From assembly GCA_026398695.1 (NCBI GenBank), contig JAPLSJ010000037.1:1-32240 (forward strand): a stretch of DNA of 32,240 bases, read 5' to 3'. This document shows, in pieces, positions 23,884 through 30,916 of the stretch. Within the stretch, counting starts at the first letter, position 1. Each line of letters opens with the position of its first letter. Both the position numbers and the translations under genes were made by a program. The notes below the pieces were generated by a model. The model did no database searches. It saw nothing but the letters and a program-made list of their open reading frames with translations, and was not told where the DNA came from. This DNA is from Arenimonas sp. (lineage in GTDB: Bacteria > Pseudomonadota > Gammaproteobacteria > Xanthomonadales > Xanthomonadaceae).

Positions 23884-26874
23884 TCAGAACTTCTGGCTGT
23901 ACTGCAGGTAGTAGAAGGCGCCTCCCGGCAGGTCGTAGGCGGCGTCGAAGGAATGCGCGAACGCGTTGCGCATCACCGGCGGATCCTTGCCGAACACGTT
24001 GCGTGCGCCGATGCCGATCCGGCCTTGCCAGGGCGTCGTCCAGCCCACCTGGACGTCGTGGTAGGTGCGGGAGGGAATCTCGTTGATGCCGAGGGAACCG
24101 GCGGAAATCGGCAGCTGGACCGAGCAGATTTCGGTCGGAGTAATGCCGTACTCGAAGTAGTTGGCACCCGAGCACAACTCGTCCATGTCCGAGTAGTAGC
24201 GCATGGCCCAGGTGACGTCCCAGCCAGCCTTCTTCCAGCGGGTGGTGAGGTTGGAGCGCGTCTCCCACTGCGGGCTGCCGTCGTAGACGCCCACGTCCAG
24301 GGCAAAGGTGTTGTCCTTGACGTAGGTGGTGTCCCACTGGATCTCGATGAGGCCATAGCCCGCGTCCGGCAGCACATAGCCGAGCAGCAGGTCATAGCCC
24401 TCCACGCGCCCCCTGCCCAGGTTGTAATCGCCGGCGCGAAGCGACGAGAGGCCGCCGCCGGCGGCGCGCGACACGGCGGCACAGAAGGCGTCCCGCTGGG
24501 CCGCGCTGGTGGCCGCTCCCGGTGCGCCGGGATTGAGGTAGCAGCCATTGAGGACCGACTGTCCGCCCTGGAAGACCTGTGCGTCCTCCAGCCGGATCTT
24601 GTACCAGTCCAGCCCGATGCTCAGCCCCTCCGCCCAACCCGGCGTGTAACGGAAGCCGGCGCTGTGGGTGGTGGCCGTTTCGGACTCCAGGCCGGCATTG
24701 CCGCCGAACAGGGTGGGCACCTGCGCGTTGTTTTGCACTACGCCGGCCCCCGGAACCCCGTTGGCCACGCAGAGCGCGGCATTGACCGTGGGGTTGGCGA
24801 TGTTGAAGGTGTTGCAGGGGTCGGCCACGTTGCTCAAGGAATCGACACCCCCGGCATAGAGGTCGATGACGTCGGGCGCACGGAACGACTTCGAACGCGC
24901 TGCCCGGAACAGGAACTCATCGTTAACCTGCCAGAGCAGGCCCCAGCGGGTCGCCGTGTCGCTGCCCAGATCGGGGCTGACCCGGAAGGCACCGCGGTCA
25001 CCCTCGGTGTCGTAGCTGGCGTGGCTGGCCGCGAGATTGAGCTCCAGCCGCTTGGCGAAACTGCGGTCCGCCACCAGCGGTACATTGAACTCGGCGAAGA
25101 ACTCATTGACGTCCATCTCACCGTCGGTGGGCTCCTCTGCAGCCACCGACGACGCGCCCGAACTGGCAAGCGAGTCGACGTCGCGCTCGACGGAAGTGCG
25201 CCGGTGTTCGAACCCCAGCGCGAAACCGAGCGGGCCGGCGGGAAGGTCGGCGAGGCTGCCGCGCAGGTTCGCCGTGAACGAATTGCTCTTGTTGTCCTCG
25301 GATTCGCTCACGGAAGCCCGGATGTAGTCGAGCATCGCGGCGAACTCGGCCGCCGTGATCACGCCCGCGAGGAGCCCCAGGTCGGGCCCGCCGAAGATGT
25401 TCAACGGAACGCAGCCCGGCCTGACGACGCCGCCGCCATCGAGGCATTCCAGGGCGCCGGTGACGGGATTGCGGCGGGAGTCGCCGACGGCGTTGCGCAG
25501 GTTGGTGAGGTTGACGTGGTTCCGGCCCTCGATATCGATGCTGGAACCGGCGTGGGAGTAGCCCACGTCCCACTGCATGTCGCGTCCCGCCAGGTCGAAA
25601 CCGCCGTCAAGCCAGAGCGATATCGCCGCCTCTTCCGAATCGAACTCGGTCTGCACCGGGCCCAGGGCCAGGGTCCGGAAGTTCGCCGAACGCAGGTTCT
25701 GCCCGAAGGGGTTGAACACGTTACCGGCGGTCGGAGCGAACGCCCAGCGGCTGCCCGCGGTGCCACGCACGTCCATCGTCAGCGCGGTCTCCTCGACCTG
25801 CTGGTCGGCGCTGCGCCGGCCAACGGTCGCCATCAGGTTGGCATTGATGGAATCGGTCAGCTCCAGGCTTCCCTGCACGTGCAGGTTGGTGCGATCGACC
25901 GGCTGCTGCAGGAAATTGATGGGGGCGAAATTGTAGCGGTCGGAAATTCCCGAGCCGTCCAGCGTGTAGCTGACGAAGCGCCGGAAGTCGGTGGCCTGGC
26001 GGCCATCCTCGCCCGGCCGCAGCGTGAACGGACCGCCCGCTACCGGCGTACAGGTGGAGAAACCGGTGGCCGTTGGCACCAAGGCACCCGCGCAGCGGGT
26101 CAGGTTGCCGAAGAGATTCACGCCCGAGCCGTACAGGCCGCCCGAGAGCAGGTCGCCGCCGCCGAACACCGGCACGGAGGAAATGGCGCGGTCACCGGCG
26201 AGGATCTCATCCTGGTTGCGGTGGCTCAGGCTGACCAGGCCGCGGGCACGGTCATTGGACATGCCAAAGGTGGCGTCGAAGGCCTGCTGCTCACCGTCGC
26301 CGTCACTGGTGCGGCCGAGGTACACGTTGACTTCCGAGACGCTGTAATCCTGGCGGGTGACGACGTTGATGACGCCGCCGATGGCCTCCGAACCATAGAT
26401 CGCCGAGGCGCCATCCTTGAGGATCTCGACGCGCTCGACGATCGACACCGGGATCGAGTCCAGGTCGACCAGGCTGTTTTCGGCGATGCCCGAGGTCAGC
26501 CAGCGGCGGCCATTCACGAGCACGAGGGTGCGGGTGGAGCCCAGGCCGCGCAGCGAAGCATGCTGGCTGCCGTCGCTGGTCTTGCTCCGGGTGGTGATGG
26601 CCCGCAGGGCGCTGCCGTCGCTGATGGTCAGCTGGAACACCACGTCCGCCAGCGACGTCAGGCCGGTGGCCGCGATGTCGTCGCGATCGATCACCAGCAC
26701 CGGGGAAATACCCCCGGCATCGCCTTCACGGGCCAGGCGCGATCCGGTGGCCAGGGTGCTGGCCGCGGCCGAACCCTCGGCCTGGGCCAGGACGGCACCC
26801 GAGGCCGACAGGCTGATGCCGCCGACGAGCGCGATGGAGACTGCCTTGCTCAGCTTGCTGGTTTTCAACCGCAT
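23884..26874 (-). CDS. TonB-dependent outer-membrane receptor
   Basis: 996 residues. Signal peptide at 1-30 or so (ends GAVLA). The plug domain spans about 58-175, with SLRGLGSTRTLVLVNGRR (107-124), VERVEILKDGASAIYGSEAI (146-165) and GGVINVVTR. A long 22-strand-type barrel follows, including the typical FRAPDVIDLY (664-673), and ends in a C-terminal Phe (YSQKF), as outer-membrane barrels do. There is no N-terminal STN domain, so sigma/anti-sigma signalling is not expected. Ten cysteines occur as five close pairs (261/275, 477/488, 687/702, 778/798, 901/917), probably disulfides in outer loops. The ligand is unknown. ATG 26874 follows AAAGGGG at 7-8 nt. Two TPR-sulfotransferase genes flank it; the one upstream is on the same strand with a 115-bp gap. 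Confidence 0.93.
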   Translation of the reverse strand: MRLKTSKLSKAVSIALVGGISLSASGAVLAQAEGSAAASTLATGSRLAREGDAGGISPVLVIDRDDIAATGLTSLADVVFQLTISDGSALRAITTRSKTSDGSQHASLRGLGSTRTLVLVNGRRWLTSGIAENSLVDLDSIPVSIVERVEILKDGASAIYGSEAIGGVINVVTRQDYSVSEVNVYLGRTSDGDGEQQAFDATFGMSNDRARGLVSLSHRNQDEILAGDRAISSVPVFGGGDLLSGGLYGSGVNLFGNLTRCAGALVPTATGFSTCTPVAGGPFTLRPGEDGRQATDFRRFVSYTLDGSGISDRYNFAPINFLQQPVDRTNLHVQGSLELTDSINANLMATVGRRSADQQVEETALTMDVRGTAGSRWAFAPTAGNVFNPFGQNLRSANFRTLALGPVQTEFDSEEAAISLWLDGGFDLAGRDMQWDVGYSHAGSSIDIEGRNHVNLTNLRNAVGDSRRNPVTGALECLDGGGVVRPGCVPLNIFGGPDLGLLAGVITAAEFAAMLDYIRASVSESEDNKSNSFTANLRGSLADLPAGPLGFALGFEHRRTSVERDVDSLASSGASSVAAEEPTDGEMDVNEFFAEFNVPLVADRSFAKRLELNLAASHASYDTEGDRGAFRVSPDLGSDTATRWGLLWQVNDEFLFRAARSKSFRAPDVIDLYAGGVDSLSNVADPCNTFNIANPTVNAALCVANGVPGAGVVQNNAQVPTLFGGNAGLESETATTHSAGFRYTPGWAEGLSIGLDWYKIRLEDAQVFQGGQSVLNGCYLNPGAPGAATSAAQRDAFCAAVSRAAGGGLSSLRAGDYNLGRGRVEGYDLLLGYVLPDAGYGLIEIQWDTTYVKDNTFALDVGVYDGSPQWETRSNLTTRWKKAGWDVTWAMRYYSDMDELCSGANYFEYGITPTEICSVQLPISAGSLGINEIPSRTYHDVQVGWTTPWQGRIGIGARNVFGKDPPVMRNAFAHSFDAAYDLPGGAFYYLQYSQKF

Positions 26875-26905
26875 CGGTATGCCCCTTTGGTTTGGCGTTG
26901 CTGGA

Positions 26906-26923
26906 TGGACTGCTGTTAGTCCA
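26906..26923. promoter_or_regulatory. Inverted repeat TGGACT-N6-AGTCCA in the receptor leader
   Basis: Perfect 6-bp arms around GCTGTT (plus strand), about 32 bp upstream of the receptor ATG. It could be an operator or an mRNA hairpin. The promoter itself is not obvious; TATCCG (plus strand 26927-26932) is the nearest candidate -10. Confidence 0.4.
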
Positions 26924-26989
26924 AACGGATAGCCGGGCCGGGCCCGGACAGTCCGCCGTCCCACCGTACCGACGCCGGGGTGGGCGGCG

Positions 26990-28567
26990 TCAGGGGGGGA
27001 GGGTCGCCTGGGGAAACCACGCGGCGTAATTGCGCCAACGGCCGACCGATCGGGGGTGGATGGGCTGGCGCACCTGCCAGCGGCTGGGCGTCTGCACGGG
27101 ACGCCGGCTTTGGTGGAAGTCCAGGCACTGGTCGGACCAGGGCAACCCGGCGAACTCGACCAGGCGCCGCATGTTCGGCTCGGGGCTGCCAACCAGGTCC
27201 TCGTAGTGCATCTCCATCACCGGCAGCGGCAGCACGGCCTGCCAATGCCGCATCAGGCGCTCCTGCTGCCCGATGACGAAGGCGATGTCGGAAAGATCCG
27301 TGGCATACGTCGCCGAGGGCGAGAAGCTCTCGCTGAAAATGGACAGCGCCACGTCGAACGGATCGCGCCGGCACCAGACCACGCGCGCCGACGGGAACAG
27401 CAGCGCGATCAGGCCAAGGTGCAGGAAGTTGTAGGGCTGCTTGTCCACCAGCCGCAGGCAGTGGCCTGCGGCGCCCCGCCCCACCGCCTGCAGGTATTGC
27501 AGGGCGCGGTCGTGCAGCCAGCCGGCCTCGATGCGCGCCACGTCCTGCGGCCAGCGCAGCCCGGTGTCCAGCGCAATGTCCTGGGCAATGCCCACGATAT
27601 CCACCCGCTCGCCGCAGCCCTGCACCGACGGATGGGCCGACAGGATTTGTTCCACCAGCGTGGTCCCGCTGCGCGGCATGCCAACCACGAACAGCGGGCG
27701 TTCGTCCGGGCAGCCGCTACCGCCGCTTTCGGAAAGCGGGCCGGCGGTCAGGAAGGTGATTGCCGCGTCCACCTGCAAAGCCAGTTCGTCGCGTGCAAAG
27801 GCTCCGTCGGCGTCACGCCTGAGGCGGTTGGCGGCCTGCCAGTGATGGGCGGCCTCGACGTAGCCGCCGGCCAGATCGGCGCGCTTGCCCAGGGCATGGT
27901 GCAGATAGGCCTGCTCGACGCGGGGCAGCGCCCGGGACGCGAGCAGCGCCTCCGCCTTGGCGGCCAACGGGCGGGAGTCATCCAGCAGCAGGGCGGCCGC
28001 CAGCGGGTCGGCCCAGTCGGGCCGCAAGGCATGCGCACGAAGATGGGCGGCCAGCGCTTGGCCGGCATCGCCGAGCGCCTCGTGCACCCAGCCCAGCTCA
28101 AGCCAAAGCGATGCCGCGTCAGGAAACAGGCCGGTGCCGCCCTGCGCGATCGCCAGGGCCCTTGCCGGGTCGCCATTGCGCCGATGGCATTGGGACAGCC
28201 GCAGCAACACGCCGGGGTCTTGCGGCGATCCGCTGCCTGCCAGGCGTTCGAACAGGTCGATGGCGCCGGCATGGTTTTCGGTCGCGTATTCCGCTTCCGC
28301 CAGGCCACGCACCACCGCCGCATCGTCGGGGCTCAAGGCATGCGCCCGGCGAAACGCCGCCCGCGCTTCGTGGTCACGGCGCGCGTGGTACAGGCAGGCC
28401 CCGAGCAGGTGCCAGGCCGTGGCCGAGCCTGGGTCCAGCGCGGTTGAGGCACGCAGGGATTCAATCGCCGGACCGACCTCGCCTTTCGCTGCCAGGGCCT
28501 GGCCCAGCGCCAGGTGCCGGGCCGCATTGGCCGCGTCCAGCGAAGGGATCGGATCCGGGGAGGTCAT
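26990..28567 (-). CDS. TPR-containing sulfotransferase (second of two), canonical type
   Basis: 525 residues. TPR repeats fill about residues 15-250 (ALGQALAAKGEVGPAIESL, LGACLYHARRDHEARAAFRR, ELGWVHEALGDAGQALAAHL). The sulfotransferase domain follows: 5'-phosphosulfate loop VVGMPRSGTTLVEQIL (294-309), E320 in GCGER, DKQPYNFLHLG (375-385), 3'-phosphate site CRRDPFDVALSIF (399-411) and the C-terminal QVRQPIHPRSVGRWRNY (498-514), a signature of the TPR-sulfotransferase group. It uses PAPS as donor; the acceptor is unknown. The gene is the upstream neighbour of the TonB receptor on the same strand. No Shine-Dalgarno precedes ATG 28567; a -10-like TATGAT lies 6 nt upstream, suggesting a leaderless mRNA. 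It is much closer to the family consensus than the convergent paralogue on the other side. Confidence 0.9.
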   Translation of the reverse strand: MTSPDPIPSLDAANAARHLALGQALAAKGEVGPAIESLRASTALDPGSATAWHLLGACLYHARRDHEARAAFRRAHALSPDDAAVVRGLAEAEYATENHAGAIDLFERLAGSGSPQDPGVLLRLSQCHRRNGDPARALAIAQGGTGLFPDAASLWLELGWVHEALGDAGQALAAHLRAHALRPDWADPLAAALLLDDSRPLAAKAEALLASRALPRVEQAYLHHALGKRADLAGGYVEAAHHWQAANRLRRDADGAFARDELALQVDAAITFLTAGPLSESGGSGCPDERPLFVVGMPRSGTTLVEQILSAHPSVQGCGERVDIVGIAQDIALDTGLRWPQDVARIEAGWLHDRALQYLQAVGRGAAGHCLRLVDKQPYNFLHLGLIALLFPSARVVWCRRDPFDVALSIFSESFSPSATYATDLSDIAFVIGQQERLMRHWQAVLPLPVMEMHYEDLVGSPEPNMRRLVEFAGLPWSDQCLDFHQSRRPVQTPSRWQVRQPIHPRSVGRWRNYAAWFPQATLPP

Positions 28568-28573
28568 CGGCCG

Positions 28574-28579
28574 ATCATA
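28574..28579 (-). promoter_or_regulatory. Candidate -10 box (TATGAT) of the second sulfotransferase gene
   Basis: TATGAT followed by CGGCCG and directly the ATG at 28567; the predicted transcription start is the first base of the start codon. Confidence 0.48.
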
Positions 28580-28607
28580 GCTTCAGGCCGGCCCCCGGAG
28601 ACCAGCG

Positions 28608-28637
28608 GGCGCGCGGGGCCGGGCGGCCCCGCGCGCC
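28608..28637 (-). terminator. Perfect 13-bp GC hairpin after the HAAS-sensor gene
   Basis: GGCGCGCGGGGCC / GGCCCCGCGCGCC with a GGGC loop, six bases after the stop of the padR-operon gene. No T-run follows on the minus strand, so it is at best a weak or Rho-assisted terminator or a 3'-end stabiliser. Confidence 0.5.
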
Positions 28638-28643
28638 GGTACT

Positions 28644-29555
28644 TCAATGCTGCGCGGTCTTCACCAGCAGGTGCTTGGCCAGGGCTCCGTGCAAGCGGCC
28701 GATGCCGCGGGCCAGGTGCAGCATCACGAACAGGCCCAGCGCGCCGACGGCGAACAGCACCGGAATCCAGAGCACGCTGTCCCACATGGGCGCCGGGTAC
28801 ATATGCAGGTGGAATTCGCCCAGCCCCATGCTGCCCATTGCCGCGGCCACCGCTCCACCCATCAGGCCCAGGGAAAGCGACAGGCCGGTCACCGCTACGG
28901 TGAAGTAGATGACGCCCAGCGGCAGCATCAGCAGCATGTACAGCATGGTGGACCACGTGCGCGGGTCGGTGAACATGCGGCCGATGCGGGTGAGCAGCGG
29001 TACGCCCCGTTCGGCATACAGCGGCCGGCGCGGCATGCGCTCGCCCAGCATCACTTCGACCATGCGGCCTTCCACCAGCGACAGCAGGCGCACGATGCCG
29101 ATGAACAGGATCGCGAACGGGATGCCGATGATCAGGATTGCCAGGCCCAGCGACATGCTCAGGCCGGTGGTCACCACGGTGAAGTAGACGATGCCGGTGG
29201 CCAGCGACAGCAGCATGTAGAACAGCGCCATCCAGGCCCGCGAGTCGGCGGCGACGCCGAAGAACTGTCCGGCCAGGCTGCGCCGCACCACCGGCGGCGG
29301 CGGGCTGAGGGCCCTGGACACGCGCACCTCGGTGTCGCGGTAGATCGCCGCCACTTCCTCGGGGGCGCCGTAGCTGGTGGCGATGTTGGCCAGCAGGGTG
29401 GCCTCGTCGGTGCCGGGGTTCGCGGCGAGCTCCGAGCGCAGGTACTCCTCGGCGTCGTACAGCGCGTCCTGCAGCAGGGCCGGGTCGGCGGCACGCAGCT
29501 CGTGGCGCAGTTGGTCCAGGTACTCGGGGATGGTTTTCGGGGTGGCGGCGTTCAT
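28644..29555 (-). CDS. HAAS/DUF1700-like domain plus duplicated membrane sensor domain
   Basis: 303 residues. The N-terminal 75 residues (IPEYLDQLRHELRAADPALL, DAEEYLRSEL, IATSYGAPEEVAAIYR) match the helical HAAS/DUF1700-type domain that commonly accompanies PadR regulators. The rest holds two copies of a putative Sensor-type (PF13796-like) membrane unit. The first starts at AWMALFYMLLSLATGIVYFT (107-126) and the second at TWSTMLYMLLMLPLGVIYFT (200-219); each is followed by a TGLS(M/L)SLGL hairpin. A basic linker (RMPRRPLYAERG, 173-184) separates them. It is an inner-membrane protein and probably senses envelope or membrane state together with the PadR regulator. No enzymatic domain is seen. 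Its ATG overlaps the padR stop as ATGA. Confidence 0.82.
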   Translation of the reverse strand: MNAATPKTIPEYLDQLRHELRAADPALLQDALYDAEEYLRSELAANPGTDEATLLANIATSYGAPEEVAAIYRDTEVRVSRALSPPPPVVRRSLAGQFFGVAADSRAWMALFYMLLSLATGIVYFTVVTTGLSMSLGLAILIIGIPFAILFIGIVRLLSLVEGRMVEVMLGERMPRRPLYAERGVPLLTRIGRMFTDPRTWSTMLYMLLMLPLGVIYFTVAVTGLSLSLGLMGGAVAAAMGSMGLGEFHLHMYPAPMWDSVLWIPVLFAVGALGLFVMLHLARGIGRLHGALAKHLLVKTAQH

Positions 29556-29917
29556 CGCAGGTTTCCTTCCAGCACGGAATCGACGGAGTGGCGGGTGGTG
29601 GTCCAGGTCTCGGCCCACTCGGACAGCGCCTGGCGCCCGAGGTCGGTGATGCGGTAGTAGCGGCGCGGCGGGCCGCTGACCGAGGGCTCGACGTGGCTTT
29701 CGGCCAGGCCCGCGGCGCTGAGGTTGCGCAGCACCGGGTAGAGCGCGCTCTGTTTGCCCACCAGCAGCGGATCGCCGGTCTGTTCCAGGCGTTTGGCGAT
29801 CTGGTAGCCGTACAGGGGTTCGGTGGATTGCCCCAGTACGGCCAGCAACACCAGGGAAACGGTGCCGGCGCTCAGCTCTTTCTGGAATTTCTTCAGGTGC
29901 GGCTCGGTTTCGACCAT
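29552..29917 (-). CDS. PadR-family transcriptional regulator
   Basis: 121 residues, the size of the short PadR-s2 type. The winged helix is clear: TVSLVLLAVLGQ, then LYGYQIAKRLEQ (35-46), recognition helix region SALYPVLRNLSAAGLAES (57-74), and wing PPRRYYRITDLGRQAL (83-98). The last 20 residues form the short dimerisation helix. PadR proteins are usually repressors responding to phenolics or membrane stress and often autoregulate. GAGGG lies 7-8 nt before ATG 29917; an in-frame upstream ATG would add 21 residues unlike the family. An imperfect palindrome overlaps its predicted promoter. Translationally coupled to the membrane sensor gene, which suggests the sensor controls or is controlled by it. 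Confidence 0.9.
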   Translation of the reverse strand: MVETEPHLKKFQKELSAGTVSLVLLAVLGQSTEPLYGYQIAKRLEQTGDPLLVGKQSALYPVLRNLSAAGLAESHVEPSVSGPPRRYYRITDLGRQALSEWAETWTTTRHSVDSVLEGNLR

Positions 29918-29937
29918 GGATCTGCCCTCGACTGACT

Positions 29938-29960
29938 GATACAGCCTACTTGGCCATATC
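29938..29960. promoter_or_regulatory. Candidate PadR operator (imperfect 23-bp palindrome)
   Basis: GATACAGCC-TACTT-GGCCATATC: 9-bp arms matching at 7 of 9 positions around a 5-bp centre. It covers the -10 of the predicted padR promoter, as an autoregulatory site would. Confidence 0.42.
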
Positions 29961-29970
29961 GTTAAGTCAA
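29943..29970 (-). promoter_or_regulatory. Candidate promoter of the padR/sensor operon
   Basis: -35 TTGACT (29970-29965), 16-bp spacer, -10 TAGGCT (29948-29943) on the minus strand. This is the best -35 match seen in the window. Leader of about 20 nt with GAGGG. Confidence 0.5.
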
Positions 29971-30056
29971 CAGTAGTCATTTTACCGACCCCCCGCGCAG
30001 TGCCGGAAGTCAGGGTGATAGTGTTTAGACAGTCCAGCCACGAAGGAATGTTCTCG

Positions 30057-30848
30057 ATGAGCGCTGCGTCCATGTCCGGCCCGATGCCCGCGGTCTTCCT
30101 GGGGCACGGTTCGCCAATGAACGCCATCGAGGACAACGCCTGGCGGCGAAGTTGGCGCGACCTCGGCCAGCGGCTGCCGCGGCCCAAGGCCATCCTGTGC
30201 ATCTCGGCGCACTGGGAAACCCAGGGCATCTACGTGGGCGCCGCCGAGCGGCCCGACACCATCCACGATTTCCACGGTTTCCCGCGCGCGCTGTTCGACG
30301 TGCGATACCCGGCGCCCGGCAGCCCCGAGCTGGCGCACCGCGTCGCCGAACTGATCCCGCAGCCGCGCGTGCACCTGGACGCGCACCGCGGGCTCGACCA
30401 CGGCGCCTGGGGCGTGCTCAAGCCCATGTATCCCGAGGCCGACATCCCGGTGGTGCAGCTGAGCCTGTCGATCCTGCAGCCCGGCGCCTGGCACTACGAC
30501 ATCGCCAAGCAGCTGGCGCCGCTGCGCGACGAAGGCGTGCTGGTGGTGGGCAGCGGCAACCTGGTGCACAACCTGCGGCTGTGGCGCCAGAACATGACCG
30601 ACGCCTACGACTGGGCGCAGCGCTTCGACGAGGACATCGCCGACCGCATCGCCGACGGCCACCACGACGGCATGCTGGGCTACGAGACGCTGGGCCCGGA
30701 CGCGCTGCTGGCCATCCCCACGCCCGAGCACTACCTGCCGCTGCTGTACGTGCTGGCGCTGCAGCGCGACGACGACGCGGTGACGTTCTTCAACGAATCG
30801 GTCACCAGCTCGATCTCGATGCGCTCGGTGATCGTCGGCAGCGCCTGA
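30057..30848 (+). CDS. DODA-type extradiol aromatic ring-opening dioxygenase (YgiD/LigB family)
   Basis: 263 residues from ATG 30057. It belongs to the class III extradiol dioxygenase fold; YgiD-type members open the ring of DOPA-like catechols. Likely metal-binding or catalytic histidines are in FLGHGSPMN (H17), ISAHWET (H52), GLDHGAWGV (H115) and NLVHNLRLW (H171). The cytoplasmic enzyme needs a single Fe or Zn ion; the natural substrate is unknown. The start at 30057 is preferred because GAAGGA lies about 9 nt before it; the ATG at 30048 touches that same site. It is divergent from the padR operon with 139 bp between starts, so PadR control is possible but unproven. Confidence 0.9.
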   Translation: MSAASMSGPMPAVFLGHGSPMNAIEDNAWRRSWRDLGQRLPRPKAILCISAHWETQGIYVGAAERPDTIHDFHGFPRALFDVRYPAPGSPELAHRVAELIPQPRVHLDAHRGLDHGAWGVLKPMYPEADIPVVQLSLSILQPGAWHYDIAKQLAPLRDEGVLVVGSGNLVHNLRLWRQNMTDAYDWAQRFDEDIADRIADGHHDGMLGYETLGPDALLAIPTPEHYLPLLYVLALQRDDDAVTFFNESVTSSISMRSVIVGSA

Positions 30849-30884
30849 CGGCATCCGGCGCCACCGGCCGGCATGGCTGAATGC

Positions 30885-30890
30885 TAGGCT
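30885..30890 (+). promoter_or_regulatory. Candidate extended -10 (TGCTAGGCT) of the BASS-family gene
   Basis: TGN followed by TAGGCT and then GCGCC. It contains an ATG (30881) that an ORF caller may take as the gene start; as a promoter it would give a leader of about 20 nt. Confidence 0.42.
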
Positions 30891-30916
30891 GCGCCTGGAC
30901 TTCCGCGGAGCCCACC

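Noticed and set aside
23860-26919. A 1019-codon open frame on the plus strand opposite the TonB receptor
   Set aside because: The receptor frame has a signal peptide, plug motifs and a barrel end. The antisense frame has repetitive Arg/Gly/His/Gln composition and no recognisable motif, as expected of antisense frames in very GC-rich DNA.
22218-28567. The sulfotransferase/receptor block as a recently acquired island
   Set aside because: No integrase, IS element, tRNA or flanking repeat is visible. The receptor gene looks only slightly less GC-rich than its neighbours, which is usual for outer-membrane proteins.
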